DNA from: Bacteroidales bacterium UBA2939
GTDB taxonomy: Bacteria > Bacteroidota > Bacteroidia > Bacteroidales > P3
Reading direction: 5' to 3'
NCBI GenBank assembly: GCA_002349055.1
Contig: DECD01000024.1
Coordinates: forward strand, 166,994 to 225,723
Length of the DNA: 58,730 nucleotides
Both the position numbers and the translations under genes were made by a program. Shown one piece after another: positions 47,988 through 55,692 of the stretch; positions within the stretch are counted from its first letter, which is position 1; each line of letters opens with the position of its first letter. The notes beneath the pieces were generated by a model. The model worked only from the letters and a program-made list of their open reading frames with translations. It had not been told where the DNA came from and made no database searches.

Positions 47988-48138
47988 ATCATTCGCTAAT
48001 CACCGCTCCCAACGACGATGCAAAAATACAACCGTCAGATTGCGCTCTACGAATGAGGGACAAAAATTTTTCTTTGCGTTGCAGTTGTTGCAGTGTTGCA
48101 GTTCAAAATAGAGGAAGTGAAAAGTCAAAATGTATGTT

Positions 48139-48621
48139 TCATATTGTTGGGTTCTCTTTTTCGCGCGAAATAAAGATGGAGAGGTAGAGGACCGAGGCGT
48201 AGATGAGGGGTGTGATGACTGGGGTAAGTAGATTCAGGAGGAAATCCACATTACTATAGAGGAAGCAGTTGTAGAACGGGGAAGAGAGTGGGAAGCAAAG
48301 AATCATAAGGGTAAAGGTTGGCATCGCGAAGAACAGACACAGGATAAGAAACACCGCGAGGGGGAAGGCTATCATCCACCGGTGATACTTCTGCTTGCGG
48401 AGCACCAAGGCGGGGCCTATGCCCCAAAGGGCAGCATAGACAATGCCCAGCACCATGACCAAAAATCCTATCCAAAAGCCATCGGCTTCGTCATCCATCA
48501 GCACTTCCCACTTGGTCGTGGCAAGCAGGATGATGAAAGCCACTACATTGAGCACAGCATAGATGGCCACAAAGGTGCCGTAGAATTTTCCTGGTTTGCA
48601 GTTTAGGTTTATTTTGTACAT
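48139..48621 (-). CDS. small membrane protein of unknown function
   Basis: A 160-residue protein with four hydrophobic segments (FVAIYAVLNVVAFIILLATT, FWIGFLVMVLGIVYAALWG, WMIAFPLAVFLILCLFFAM, LLTPVITPLIYASVLYLSIF), a short charged C-terminus and no recognisable motif. It begins 17 bases after the lipoprotein gene; a 14-bp duplicated sequence spans that junction. Probably the last gene of the run TonB-like - lipoprotein - membrane protein. Confidence 0.7.
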   Translation of the reverse strand: MYKINLNCKPGKFYGTFVAIYAVLNVVAFIILLATTKWEVLMDDEADGFWIGFLVMVLGIVYAALWGIGPALVLRKQKYHRWMIAFPLAVFLILCLFFAMPTFTLMILCFPLSSPFYNCFLYSNVDFLLNLLTPVITPLIYASVLYLSIFISREKENPTI

Positions 48622-48650
48622 AGTTTAAAAATCTTCGTTTAAAAATCTTC
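48622..48650. repeat. 14-bp direct duplication at a gene junction
   Basis: GTTTAAAAATCTTC occurs twice in direct succession and includes the last codons and stop of the lipoprotein gene. The second copy is non-coding. Confidence 0.85.
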
Positions 48651-49481
48651 TGGCGAGGTCATCTCGTAGTTGCAGAGACCTTCGGGAATGTGGTCGTCAG
48701 TGCGGTAGTTGATGTAGTCGAAGCTGCCGATGCACTCCAGCGGGGTGTAGGCATTGTAAAGGATAAAATGTTCATCGTCGGGCGAGGTGACGACCTCCAG
48801 CCAAAGGTCGCGGTTCTTGCTGCTGCGGCGCAAGGAGACATGATACCAGTTCCCGTTGCCTACGGTATAGTCGTAGCAATACTCGTCATCGCTGATTTTC
48901 CTGAAATTGCGCAGCGGACACATTTGGAGTTCCATGCCTTGATAGACAAGCAGGCTGTCGGTGAGCTCGATGGGGTAGGGGCTGTCGGTGCTGAGGAAAT
49001 AACGGCCTTCGCGTTTCAGCAGGGGGTACCACACACGCGGGATATCGCCGAGGTCCTGAGGTATCAGTTTGGCAGTGGAATCCACGGCAAAAATGTTGGT
49101 GTACGCCACTTCAAAGTATTCTTTGTTTTCCTCCCGGTCCCAGACAGAGAAGTAGTCGCGCACGGCCTTGTCGTGATTGGGGTCGGTGCGGGGCGTGAGG
49201 AAATAGTTCGACGTTGTCAGTTCGCTCTCGCGGCAGGTGTCGCAGCGAAAGAAGATGTATTCGCGGTCGAGGAAGAGCGTGTCGTGCTCGGTGAAGCTCT
49301 CGCAGCGGTAGTAAAGGCGCGAGTTCTCGGATATGAAGGCCAGCGGGAAGGCCACCTTGCGGCCCTCGATGGTGACGATATACTCCGTCGAGTCGGCCGA
49401 CAGGCGGCCGGGTTGGGCCACCTGGCATCGACAGCCTGTCAGGACTGCCATCAATGCGCATATTGTCAAAATTCTCTTCAT
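48639..49481 (-). CDS. putative lipoprotein
   Basis: A 280-residue protein with lipoprotein signal MKRILTICALMAVLTGC (Cys17). Residues 70-85 hold FFRCDTCRESE, a CxxC pair. The rest is rich in Tyr, Asp and Glu, with beta-type stretches (EYIVTIEGRKVAFPLAF, GNGNWYHVSLRRSS, HFILYNAYTPLECIGS). No family recognised. It lies seven bases after the TonB-domain gene and before the small membrane protein. Confidence 0.75.
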   Translation of the reverse strand: MKRILTICALMAVLTGCRCQVAQPGRLSADSTEYIVTIEGRKVAFPLAFISENSRLYYRCESFTEHDTLFLDREYIFFRCDTCRESELTTSNYFLTPRTDPNHDKAVRDYFSVWDREENKEYFEVAYTNIFAVDSTAKLIPQDLGDIPRVWYPLLKREGRYFLSTDSPYPIELTDSLLVYQGMELQMCPLRNFRKISDDEYCYDYTVGNGNWYHVSLRRSSKNRDLWLEVVTSPDDEHFILYNAYTPLECIGSFDYINYRTDDHIPEGLCNYEMTSPEDF

Positions 49482-49487
49482 GGGAGG

Positions 49488-50591
49488 TTATTTGAGGAGT
49501 GAGAAATTGACGGGCAAATTGAATTGCACACGGACACTTCTATGGCGTTGTTGGCCAGGCGTCCACTTGGGCATCATTGTCGCCACGCGTATTGCCTCGG
49601 CGCCGCAGCCGCCACCAATGTCGCGCAGGATTCGGGGGTTGCTGATGCTGCCGTCTTTCTCGACGACAAAGGTGATATACACTTTGCCACTGATGTTCTT
49701 TCTCTTGGCCTCCTTCGGGTAGCGGATGTTGTCCTGAAAGAATTTATACATGGCTTCCATGCCGCCGGGAAACTCGGGATCTATTTCAACGACTGTGAAG
49801 ATTCCATTTTCGCCTTCCGGACCCACCACCACCGGGTCGATTTCAATCCACTCTTCCGGACGTTTCTTCGGCAAGTGAAAGTCGACATCAAGCTGGTAGA
49901 CGGTGCTTACGGGGCCGACACATTCGATGCCTCCGGGCTCCCATTGCGGCATGCTTCTCACCAGGCGTGCGACCTCTTGGGCACATTGGCCTCCGATGTC
50001 GTGCAGGATGCGGTAGTAGATGACCTCTCCTGATTCGTTGATACGCAACGCCAACGACACACGACCTTGAATCTTCTTGTCGTAAGCCTCCGGAGGGTAG
50101 CGCAAGTTGCGGTCAACCCATGCCTTCAAGCCCTCTTCGCCTCCGGGAAACATGGGGTCTACACCGGGATGAAGATAGGCTTCCTCGAAGAATCGGTCCT
50201 CGTCGGGGTCGTCGGGGACAGGATATTCGAAAGGAAGTGATAAATCGGGGGTTTCAACCATACCCATTTCTCCCACCACCATATCATCGTAGTCTCTATT
50301 GGTTTCATCCCAGTTGTTCGGATTCGCAGAAGAATCGCTATTGGGGGAAGAGCAACTGCCACAGGCGGCCAGCGAGACACAAAGTCCCGCCACGGCAACC
50401 TTCTTCCCCAAACGTTTACGACGGTCCAACGCTTCTTCCAAATACCGCACCTCGGCTTCGCAGCGCGGGCATGTTCCGCGACAGGGGCCTTCATAGGTGC
50501 ATTCTTTCATCTCCAAAGGGATGTCGTTCTCCTCGGCGATGCGGCGGCGCACCTCCTTGAGTTGCTTGCAGATGTTTTTTCCTCGTGTCAT
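49488..50591 (-). CDS. protein with cytosolic zinc-ribbon-like start, one membrane helix and two TonB C-terminal domains
   Basis: 367 residues. The N-terminus (KNICKQLKEVRRRIAEENDI) precedes a Cys cluster, ECTYEGPCRGTCPRCEAEV, which may bind zinc. A basic stretch and one hydrophobic segment (KKVAVAGLCVSLAACGSC) follow, then two TonB-type C-terminal domains at about 145-245 (MFPGGEEGLKAWVDRNLRYP) and 265-367 (EFPGGMEAMYKFFQDNIRYP), each ending with a MPQW/MPKW strand. TonB domains link ExbBD energy to outer-membrane receptors; no exbB/exbD is nearby, and the doubled domain suggests a different or structural role. The membrane topology is inferred. Confidence 0.85.
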   Translation of the reverse strand: MTRGKNICKQLKEVRRRIAEENDIPLEMKECTYEGPCRGTCPRCEAEVRYLEEALDRRKRLGKKVAVAGLCVSLAACGSCSSPNSDSSANPNNWDETNRDYDDMVVGEMGMVETPDLSLPFEYPVPDDPDEDRFFEEAYLHPGVDPMFPGGEEGLKAWVDRNLRYPPEAYDKKIQGRVSLALRINESGEVIYYRILHDIGGQCAQEVARLVRSMPQWEPGGIECVGPVSTVYQLDVDFHLPKKRPEEWIEIDPVVVGPEGENGIFTVVEIDPEFPGGMEAMYKFFQDNIRYPKEAKRKNISGKVYITFVVEKDGSISNPRILRDIGGGCGAEAIRVATMMPKWTPGQQRHRSVRVQFNLPVNFSLLK

Positions 50592-50841
50592 GACCTTGTG
50601 TTTTTGTTAATAACGTCGTCGGGGAGCAATTATTGTTTTTACTCCCGCTATATATAATATAACAGATTTTTCGCCAAATCTCTACATCGGCATTGATTTT
50701 TTAACATTTTTTTTTGCGGCAGCATATTCGAGTAATTCGCTCGAAATTGACCTGCGTAGCTTCGTTTAATTCGTTTAATTCGCCGTTGGAAAAGAAAATC
50801 TTCGTATCTTTGCATCAGTAAAAAATAAACGATTTATTTCT
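50592..50841. other. divergent spacer with ribBA promoter and 9-bp repeat
   Basis: AT-rich and non-coding. TTCGTTTAA is repeated in tandem at about 50760-50780 with a degraded third unit. The ribBA promoter is TATCTTTG at 50805-50812. I see no FMN riboswitch. Confidence 0.6.
50805..50812 (+). promoter_or_regulatory. ribBA: -7 element of ribBA
   Basis: TATCTTTG 30 bases before the ATG, with TTGG at about 50786 as a weak -33 element. Confidence 0.55.
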
Positions 50842-52053
50842 ATGGAATTCAAACTCAATACTATAGAAGAAGCCATCGAGGATTTCCGCGAGGGCAAGTT
50901 TGTGATTGTTGTCGACGACGAGGACCGCGAGAACGAGGGCGACTTTATCATGGCCGCCGAAAAGATTACCGCCGAGCATGTCAACTTCATGCTCAAGAAC
51001 GGCCGCGGCGTGCTCTGCGCCCCCATCACCGAGGAGCGCTGCCACGAGCTGAACCTCGACATGCAGGTGCACGACAACACCTCGCTCCTCGGCACCCCCT
51101 TCACCGTGACCGTCGACAACCTCGAGGACGGCTGCACCACGGGTGTCTCGATGCACGACCGCGCCAGCACCATCCGCGCCCTGGCCAATCCCGCCACGCG
51201 TGCCGACCAGCTGGGCCGTCCCGGCCACATCAACCCCCTGCGTGCCCGCAACGGCGGCGTGCTGGTGCGCGCCGGCCACACCGAGGCGGCTGTCGACCTG
51301 GCCCGCCTCGCCGGTCTCTATCCCGCTGGCGCCCTCATCGAGATTATCAACGACGACGGCACTATGGCCCGCATGCCCCAGTTGCAGGAGGTGGCCAAGA
51401 AGTTCGGCCTCAAGATTGTCACCATCAAGGACCTCATCGCCTACCGCATCGCCCACGAGACCCTCATCCGCAAGGAGCAGGAGGTGTTCTTGCCCACGCA
51501 GTGGGGCAATTTCCAGCTCATCGCCTACACCCAGCTCGACAATGGCACCACCCACATGGTGCTCAAGAAAGGCGAGTGGGAAGAGGGCGAGCCTATCCTC
51601 GTGCGTGTCCACTCGAGCTGCGCCACGGGCGACATCTTCGGCAGCTGCAAGTGCGACTGCGGCGACCAGCTGCACCACGCCATGGAGATGATTGAGAAAG
51701 AGGGCAAGGGCCTCATCGCCTACATGAGTCAGGAGGGCCGCGGCATCGGCCTGGTCAACAAGCTCAAGGCTTACCACCTCCAGGAGATGGGTCTCGACAC
51801 CGTCGACGCCAACCTCAAGCTGGGCTTCAAGGCCGACGAGCGCGACTACGGCATCGGCGCCCAGATTCTCCGCGACCAGAAGGTCACCAAGATGCGCCTC
51901 ATCACCAACAACCCCGTGAAGCGCACGGGATTGGAAGGCTACGGCCTCGAGGTCACCGAGATTGTCCCCATCGTCATCGAGCCCAACAAATACAACGAGA
52001 AATACCTCAAGACGAAGCAGGATCGCATGGGCCACGAGCTACACATGAAATAA
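50842..52053 (+). CDS. ribBA: bifunctional riboflavin enzyme (DHBP synthase / GTP cyclohydrolase II)
   Basis: Makes the two riboflavin precursors: 3,4-dihydroxy-2-butanone-4-phosphate from ribulose-5-phosphate (N-terminal RibB, about residues 1-205) and the pyrimidine precursor from GTP (C-terminal RibA). RibB shows VDDEDRENEGDF, GCTTGVSMHDRA and GHTEAAVDLARLAG. RibA has the zinc site SSCATGDIFGSCKCDCG, then YMSQEGRGIGL and TNNPVKRTGLEGYGL. 403 residues is the normal fused length. Monocistronic with its own promoter. Confidence 0.97.
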   Translation: MEFKLNTIEEAIEDFREGKFVIVVDDEDRENEGDFIMAAEKITAEHVNFMLKNGRGVLCAPITEERCHELNLDMQVHDNTSLLGTPFTVTVDNLEDGCTTGVSMHDRASTIRALANPATRADQLGRPGHINPLRARNGGVLVRAGHTEAAVDLARLAGLYPAGALIEIINDDGTMARMPQLQEVAKKFGLKIVTIKDLIAYRIAHETLIRKEQEVFLPTQWGNFQLIAYTQLDNGTTHMVLKKGEWEEGEPILVRVHSSCATGDIFGSCKCDCGDQLHHAMEMIEKEGKGLIAYMSQEGRGIGLVNKLKAYHLQEMGLDTVDANLKLGFKADERDYGIGAQILRDQKVTKMRLITNNPVKRTGLEGYGLEVTEIVPIVIEPNKYNEKYLKTKQDRMGHELHMK

Positions 52054-52148
52054 AGCATAAAAAAGAAATCGACAGATTGACTCGCTCGTAGGGCCATCGT
52101 CAAATTTTGGACGTCTGAACAGGACTGTTCCCCTATTGATTTCTGACT

Positions 52149-52270
52149 GCAAAAGTACAAGAATTCTATTTTTTAATCTCCAGATTGCATTTTTTGTTGA
52201 TTTTGTAATCTGGAGATTGCAATTTTTTTTATTTTTGTAATCTGGAGATTGCAAAATTTGTGTATATTTG
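52149..52270. promoter_or_regulatory. divergent promoter region with three AATCTGGAGATT boxes
   Basis: AATCTCCAGATTGCA (52175, inverted) and TAATCTGGAGATTGCAA twice (52206-52222 and 52238-52254, 32 bp apart). A plus promoter (TATATTTG, 52263-52270) serves the ATPase gene, and a minus-strand -7-like TACTTTTG (52150-52157) points back toward ribBA. The palindromic boxes look like operators for a dimeric regulator. Confidence 0.65.
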
Positions 52271-52283
52271 CAGCATAAAACAA

Positions 52284-53483
52284 ATGGTTATGGATGAATT
52301 ATTTAACTTATTCTCAGCGAAATATAGCAGAACTAGCATCCAATTTGTTCGTGGTTTGGAACAGGAGATTGAGTGGAAGGCACAGTTGATAGGCATTCAA
52401 GGTGCCCGTGGTGTTGGAAAAACAACATTGTTATTACAGCACATCAAACTGCATCACAAATTAGATGGTACAACTCTTTATGCCAGTGCAGATAATATTT
52501 GGTTCAATGCGCATAGCATCTATGAGTTGGCAACCATATTTTCGCAGCGTGGCGGTCGCTACCTGTTTCTCGATGAGGTTCACAAATACCCCAACTGGAG
52601 CCAGGAAATCAAAAACATATATGACGATTTCCCCGATTTGCACGTGGTTTTCACGGGTTCGTCATTGCTCGAGATTCTCAATTCCCGAGCCGACCTCAGC
52701 CGTCGTGCCATTGTTTATGAGATGCAGGGATTTTCTTTCCGAGAGTATCTCAATTGGAATGAATCGCTGACATTGCCACAGGTGTCTCTTGAACAGCTGC
52801 TTGCGGAACATGTGGACATTGCCTTGAACACTCTCGAGAAGGTGAAAATCTTACAACATTTTGATGCCTACCTGCGTCATGGGTATTATCCTTTCTATAA
52901 AGAAATCCCTGCCTTGTTTAACGGTCGATTGGCTGAAGTTGTCAACATGGTTATCGAAATAGAGATACCCCAACTTCGCGATGTAGAAACCGCGTATATT
53001 CCTAAAATCAAGCAACTGCTTTACATCATTGCCGAATCGACTCCATTTGTGCCTAATATCAGTAAACTCAGCGAGCGAATAGGCTTGTCGCGCAATGCTT
53101 TGCTCCAATATCTTAACGCCCTGCATGACAGTCGCATTACTTTTAGTCTTCAAAAAGAGAGCAATGGTATAGTAAGGCTGCAAAAACCCGATAAAATCTA
53201 TCTTGACAACACTAACCTATCCTTCGCTCTTATCGGATTGCAACCTAATAGTGGCACTCTTCGTGAAACCTTCTTTGCAAACCAATTGCGTCATCAGCAC
53301 TCGGTTAATCTTGCCGAGCATGGAGATTTCCTGATTGACCATAAATATACGTTTGAAGTGGGAGGACAAAACAAAGGGAAAAAGCAGATTGTGGATATAG
53401 ATAATTCATATGTTGTTGCTGATAATATTGAATACGGCAATGGTAATCGGATTCCTCTGTGGATGTTTGGAATGCTTTATTAA
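52284..53483 (+). CDS. AAA-type ATPase with DUF4143-like C-terminus
   Basis: A 399-residue protein of the AAA_14/DUF4143 class. Walker A GARGVGKTTLLLQH, Walker B RYLFLDEVHKYPNW, sensor VVFTGSSLLEI. The C-terminal half holds a winged-helix-like stretch (NISKLSERIGLSRNALLQYL) and then the degraded nuclease-like fold of this family (RETFFANQLRHQH, DFLIDHKYTFEVGG, VVADNIEYG). Such genes are widespread, often mobile and of unknown role. It is more AT-rich than its neighbours, which supports acquisition. ATG 52290 is an alternative start; the GTG at 52260 lies in the promoter. Confidence 0.85.
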   Translation: MVMDELFNLFSAKYSRTSIQFVRGLEQEIEWKAQLIGIQGARGVGKTTLLLQHIKLHHKLDGTTLYASADNIWFNAHSIYELATIFSQRGGRYLFLDEVHKYPNWSQEIKNIYDDFPDLHVVFTGSSLLEILNSRADLSRRAIVYEMQGFSFREYLNWNESLTLPQVSLEQLLAEHVDIALNTLEKVKILQHFDAYLRHGYYPFYKEIPALFNGRLAEVVNMVIEIEIPQLRDVETAYIPKIKQLLYIIAESTPFVPNISKLSERIGLSRNALLQYLNALHDSRITFSLQKESNGIVRLQKPDKIYLDNTNLSFALIGLQPNSGTLRETFFANQLRHQHSVNLAEHGDFLIDHKYTFEVGGQNKGKKQIVDIDNSYVVADNIEYGNGNRIPLWMFGMLY

Positions 53484-53507
53484 TCATTAAATTTAAATGA
53501 AATCTTA

Positions 53508-55205
53508 ATGAAACGACTGATTTTTATCTTTATGATGGCCTTTGGCGGGTATGCTTTGGCCTGCACTAACCTTATTGTGAGCCGTGGGGCGAGTGCCGAC
53601 GGTAGCACGTTCATCACCTATGCGGCTGACAGTCATACGCGCTATGGACAGCTGCGGTATTGTGCAGCTGCCGACCACCAGCCGGGCGAGATGCTGAAGC
53701 TCTACAACTACGGCAGCCTCAAGTTCCAGATTGAGATACCGCAGCCGGCGCACACCTACCAGGTGGTGGGCTTCATCAACGAGCACCAGCTGGCCATCGG
53801 CGAGACCACATGGGGCGGCATCAGCCCCCTCGACAAGGGCAACGCCGAGGGCATTGACTACGGCAACCTCATCTACGTCACGCTGCAACGCGCCCGCAAC
53901 TGCCGCGAGGCCATCAAGGTGATGCACGAGCTGGTGAGCACCTACGGCTATGCCGAGGGTGGCGAGAGTTTTTCCCTCGCCGACCCCAACGAGGTGTGGA
54001 TTTTCGAGATTACCAGCAAGGGCCACTTCGAGAAGGGTGCCGTGTGGGTGGCGCGCCGCGTGCCCGACGGATACATCAGCGGCCACGCCAACCAGGCCCG
54101 CATCACCACCTTCCCATGGGAAAGTGGAAAACGAAAAGTGGAAAGTGGAAAAAGCTTGAGCAGCAAGCATATCGACAAGATTTTCGACAAGGATGTCGAG
54201 TGTGTCTATAGTGAGGACGTAGCCTCCTTCGCCCGCAAACAGGGTTTTTACAAAGGCTCCGATGCCGACTTCTCCTTTGCCGACACCTACAACCCACTAA
54301 CCTTCTCCGGCCTCCGTGCCTGCGAGGCTCGCGTATATGCGATGTTCAACCGCTGTGCCGATGATATGAAACGTTATGAGGCTTTCGCCATGGGCGACAA
54401 GAAAGCCGAGCGCCTGCCCCTCTGGGTGAAGCCCAACCGCAAACTCACCGTGCAGGACTGCATGGCCCTGATGCGCGACCACTATGAGGGCACGCCGATG
54501 GACATGACGCAGGATGTGGGTGCAGGCCCCTTCCACTGCCCCTACCGCTGGCGCCCCATGGACTTCGAGGTCGACGGCAAGCAATACGTCCATGAACGCG
54601 CCATCAGCACGCAGCAGACGGGCTTCTCGTTCGTGGCGCAGTGTCGCGGATGGCTGCCCAATAAGTTGGGAGGCATCATCTGGTTCGGCGTCGACGACAC
54701 CTACTCGACCGTCTACTGCCCCATCTACTGTGGCGTGACGCAAATCCCCATCTGCTTCGAGGAGGGCAACGGCTCGATGAGCCAATACAGCGAGACGGCG
54801 GCCTTCTGGCTCTTCAACCGCGTGAGCAACTTCTGCTACCTGCGCTACGACTCGATGATTGTCGACGTGCAGCGTGTGCAGCAGGAGTTGGAAACCGACT
54901 TCGTCCGCGACGAGGCCGGTCATGCCAAACGCTGGGAGCAGGAAGAGAACGAGGTCCGTCTGGTGGGCGCCCTCAACCGCTTCAGCAACGACCGCGCCGA
55001 GCGCATGATGCGCCGCTGGAAGGAACTCGACCAGCTGCTACTCATGAAGTACATCGACGGCAACATCAAGACCGTCGAGAACGGCCGCATCAAGACCACC
55101 CCGACGGGTGTGGTAACGGGCATCAAGCAGCCGCCTTACCCCGCATGGTTCTATCGTCAGATTGTCGACGACAAGGGCGAGGTGCTACGGGTGAAGAAAA
55201 ACTAA
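53508..55205 (+). CDS. C69-family dipeptidase with repeat-derived insertion
   Basis: A 565-residue exported peptidase (PepD/Ntn-hydrolase type). The signal peptide MKRLIFIFMMAFGGYALA ends at Cys19, which becomes the N-terminal nucleophile of the mature enzyme (CTNLIVSRGASADGST). Further family stretches: GFINEHQLAIGETTWGG, EVWIFEITSKG, VPDGYISGHANQARITTFP and DVGAGPFHCPYRWRPM. After TFPW comes ESGKRKVESGKS, encoded by 7-bp GGAAAGT repeats (54112-54150), apparently an insertion in a loop before VECVYSEDVASFA. It handles dipeptides, in line with the other peptidases here. Its stop overlaps the convergent lipoprotein stop. Confidence 0.93.
   Translation: MKRLIFIFMMAFGGYALACTNLIVSRGASADGSTFITYAADSHTRYGQLRYCAAADHQPGEMLKLYNYGSLKFQIEIPQPAHTYQVVGFINEHQLAIGETTWGGISPLDKGNAEGIDYGNLIYVTLQRARNCREAIKVMHELVSTYGYAEGGESFSLADPNEVWIFEITSKGHFEKGAVWVARRVPDGYISGHANQARITTFPWESGKRKVESGKSLSSKHIDKIFDKDVECVYSEDVASFARKQGFYKGSDADFSFADTYNPLTFSGLRACEARVYAMFNRCADDMKRYEAFAMGDKKAERLPLWVKPNRKLTVQDCMALMRDHYEGTPMDMTQDVGAGPFHCPYRWRPMDFEVDGKQYVHERAISTQQTGFSFVAQCRGWLPNKLGGIIWFGVDDTYSTVYCPIYCGVTQIPICFEEGNGSMSQYSETAAFWLFNRVSNFCYLRYDSMIVDVQRVQQELETDFVRDEAGHAKRWEQEENEVRLVGALNRFSNDRAERMMRRWKELDQLLLMKYIDGNIKTVENGRIKTTPTGVVTGIKQPPYPAWFYRQIVDDKGEVLRVKKN
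54112..54150 (+). repeat. 7-bp GGAAAGT repeats inside the C69 gene
   Basis: GGAAAGT GGAAAAC GAAAAGT GGAAAGT GGAAAAA, the same unit as in the element at 56664-56755. It keeps the reading frame and encodes ESGKRKVESGK. Confidence 0.85.
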
Positions 55206-55657
55206 TAGATTTCGAGAAACACACCGTCGTACTGGGTGTAGTATTGATATAATGGGCAACCGGAGGAGGCTCCTTCCAAAGGTTGCCCATTGATTGTCTC
55301 GTAGCGCGAATGGCAGTCGGGGCATTCCAGCACATCGCCCTCCCATCCCTCGAGGGGTTCGAGCCTGACCTCATGACAGCTGGGGCAGGCGCACTCGAAA
55401 GCCAGGAACTCGCCGTAGCTGATGCGTCGCACGAAGATGCCGCGATAGCCCACTTCATAGCCCAGCTGGTCGAGGAGAATGATTTTGGTTCCCCCAACGT
55501 TTTGCAGGGCCGAGTATTCGGGCAACAGTGTGTTGAATGTACCGCCCATGCCAAAGGGCGTGTCGCAGGTGTTGTCTTTGGTGCAGGAAGTGAGAAATAG
55601 AATGGAGATAAGGAGATAAGGAGATAAGGAGATAAGACAATACCTCAACAGGCGCAT
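55202..55657 (-). CDS. lipoprotein whose signal peptide is written by a repeat element
   Basis: A 151-residue protein. The ATG at 55657 lies at the loop edge of a GGAGATAA palindrome, with AGGAG from the far arm nine bases upstream. The first 17 residues (MRLLRYCLISLSPYLLI) come almost wholly from the loop and near arm, followed by LFLTSC with the lipidation Cys. The mature part has two CxxC pairs, CACPSC and CPDC, with GDVLECPDCHSRYETINGQP. This resembles a Rieske-type or zinc-ribbon fold with a His after the second pair. A Rieske-like iron-sulfur lipoprotein is possible but unproven. It sits 34 bases after the M28 gene stop. Confidence 0.82.
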   Translation of the reverse strand: MRLLRYCLISLSPYLLISILFLTSCTKDNTCDTPFGMGGTFNTLLPEYSALQNVGGTKIILLDQLGYEVGYRGIFVRRISYGEFLAFECACPSCHEVRLEPLEGWEGDVLECPDCHSRYETINGQPLEGASSGCPLYQYYTQYDGVFLEIY

Positions 55658-55692
55658 TTGTCTTATCTCCTTATCTCCTGTCTCCTGTCTCC
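55604..55692. repeat. GGAGATAA palindromic element, copy 2, over a start codon
   Basis: Arms 55620-55640 and 55658-55678 are perfect 21-bp inverted repeats around a 17-base loop. GGAGATAA occurs four times in the left arm (from 55604), and TTATCTCC, then TGTCTCC, in the right. The loop ends exactly with the start codon of the lipoprotein, and the right end touches the M28 stop. Confidence 0.95.

Larger units (their letters stand above)
47828..48138. other. gene-free region upstream of dapB
   Basis: It holds the dapB promoter (47854-47885), the 11-bp array (47922-47987) and a second minus-strand -7-like TATTTTTG at 48021-48028 whose transcript would begin just before the array. No reading frame seen. 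Confidence 0.6.

Noticed and set aside
50592..50841. FMN riboswitch upstream of ribBA
   Set aside because: The start site lies about 25 bases before the ATG, leaving no room for an aptamer, and the upstream sequence shows no RFN-like conserved stems.
52260..52283. GTG at 52260 as the ATPase start
   Set aside because: It overlaps the -7 element TATATTTG, so it lies upstream of the transcript.
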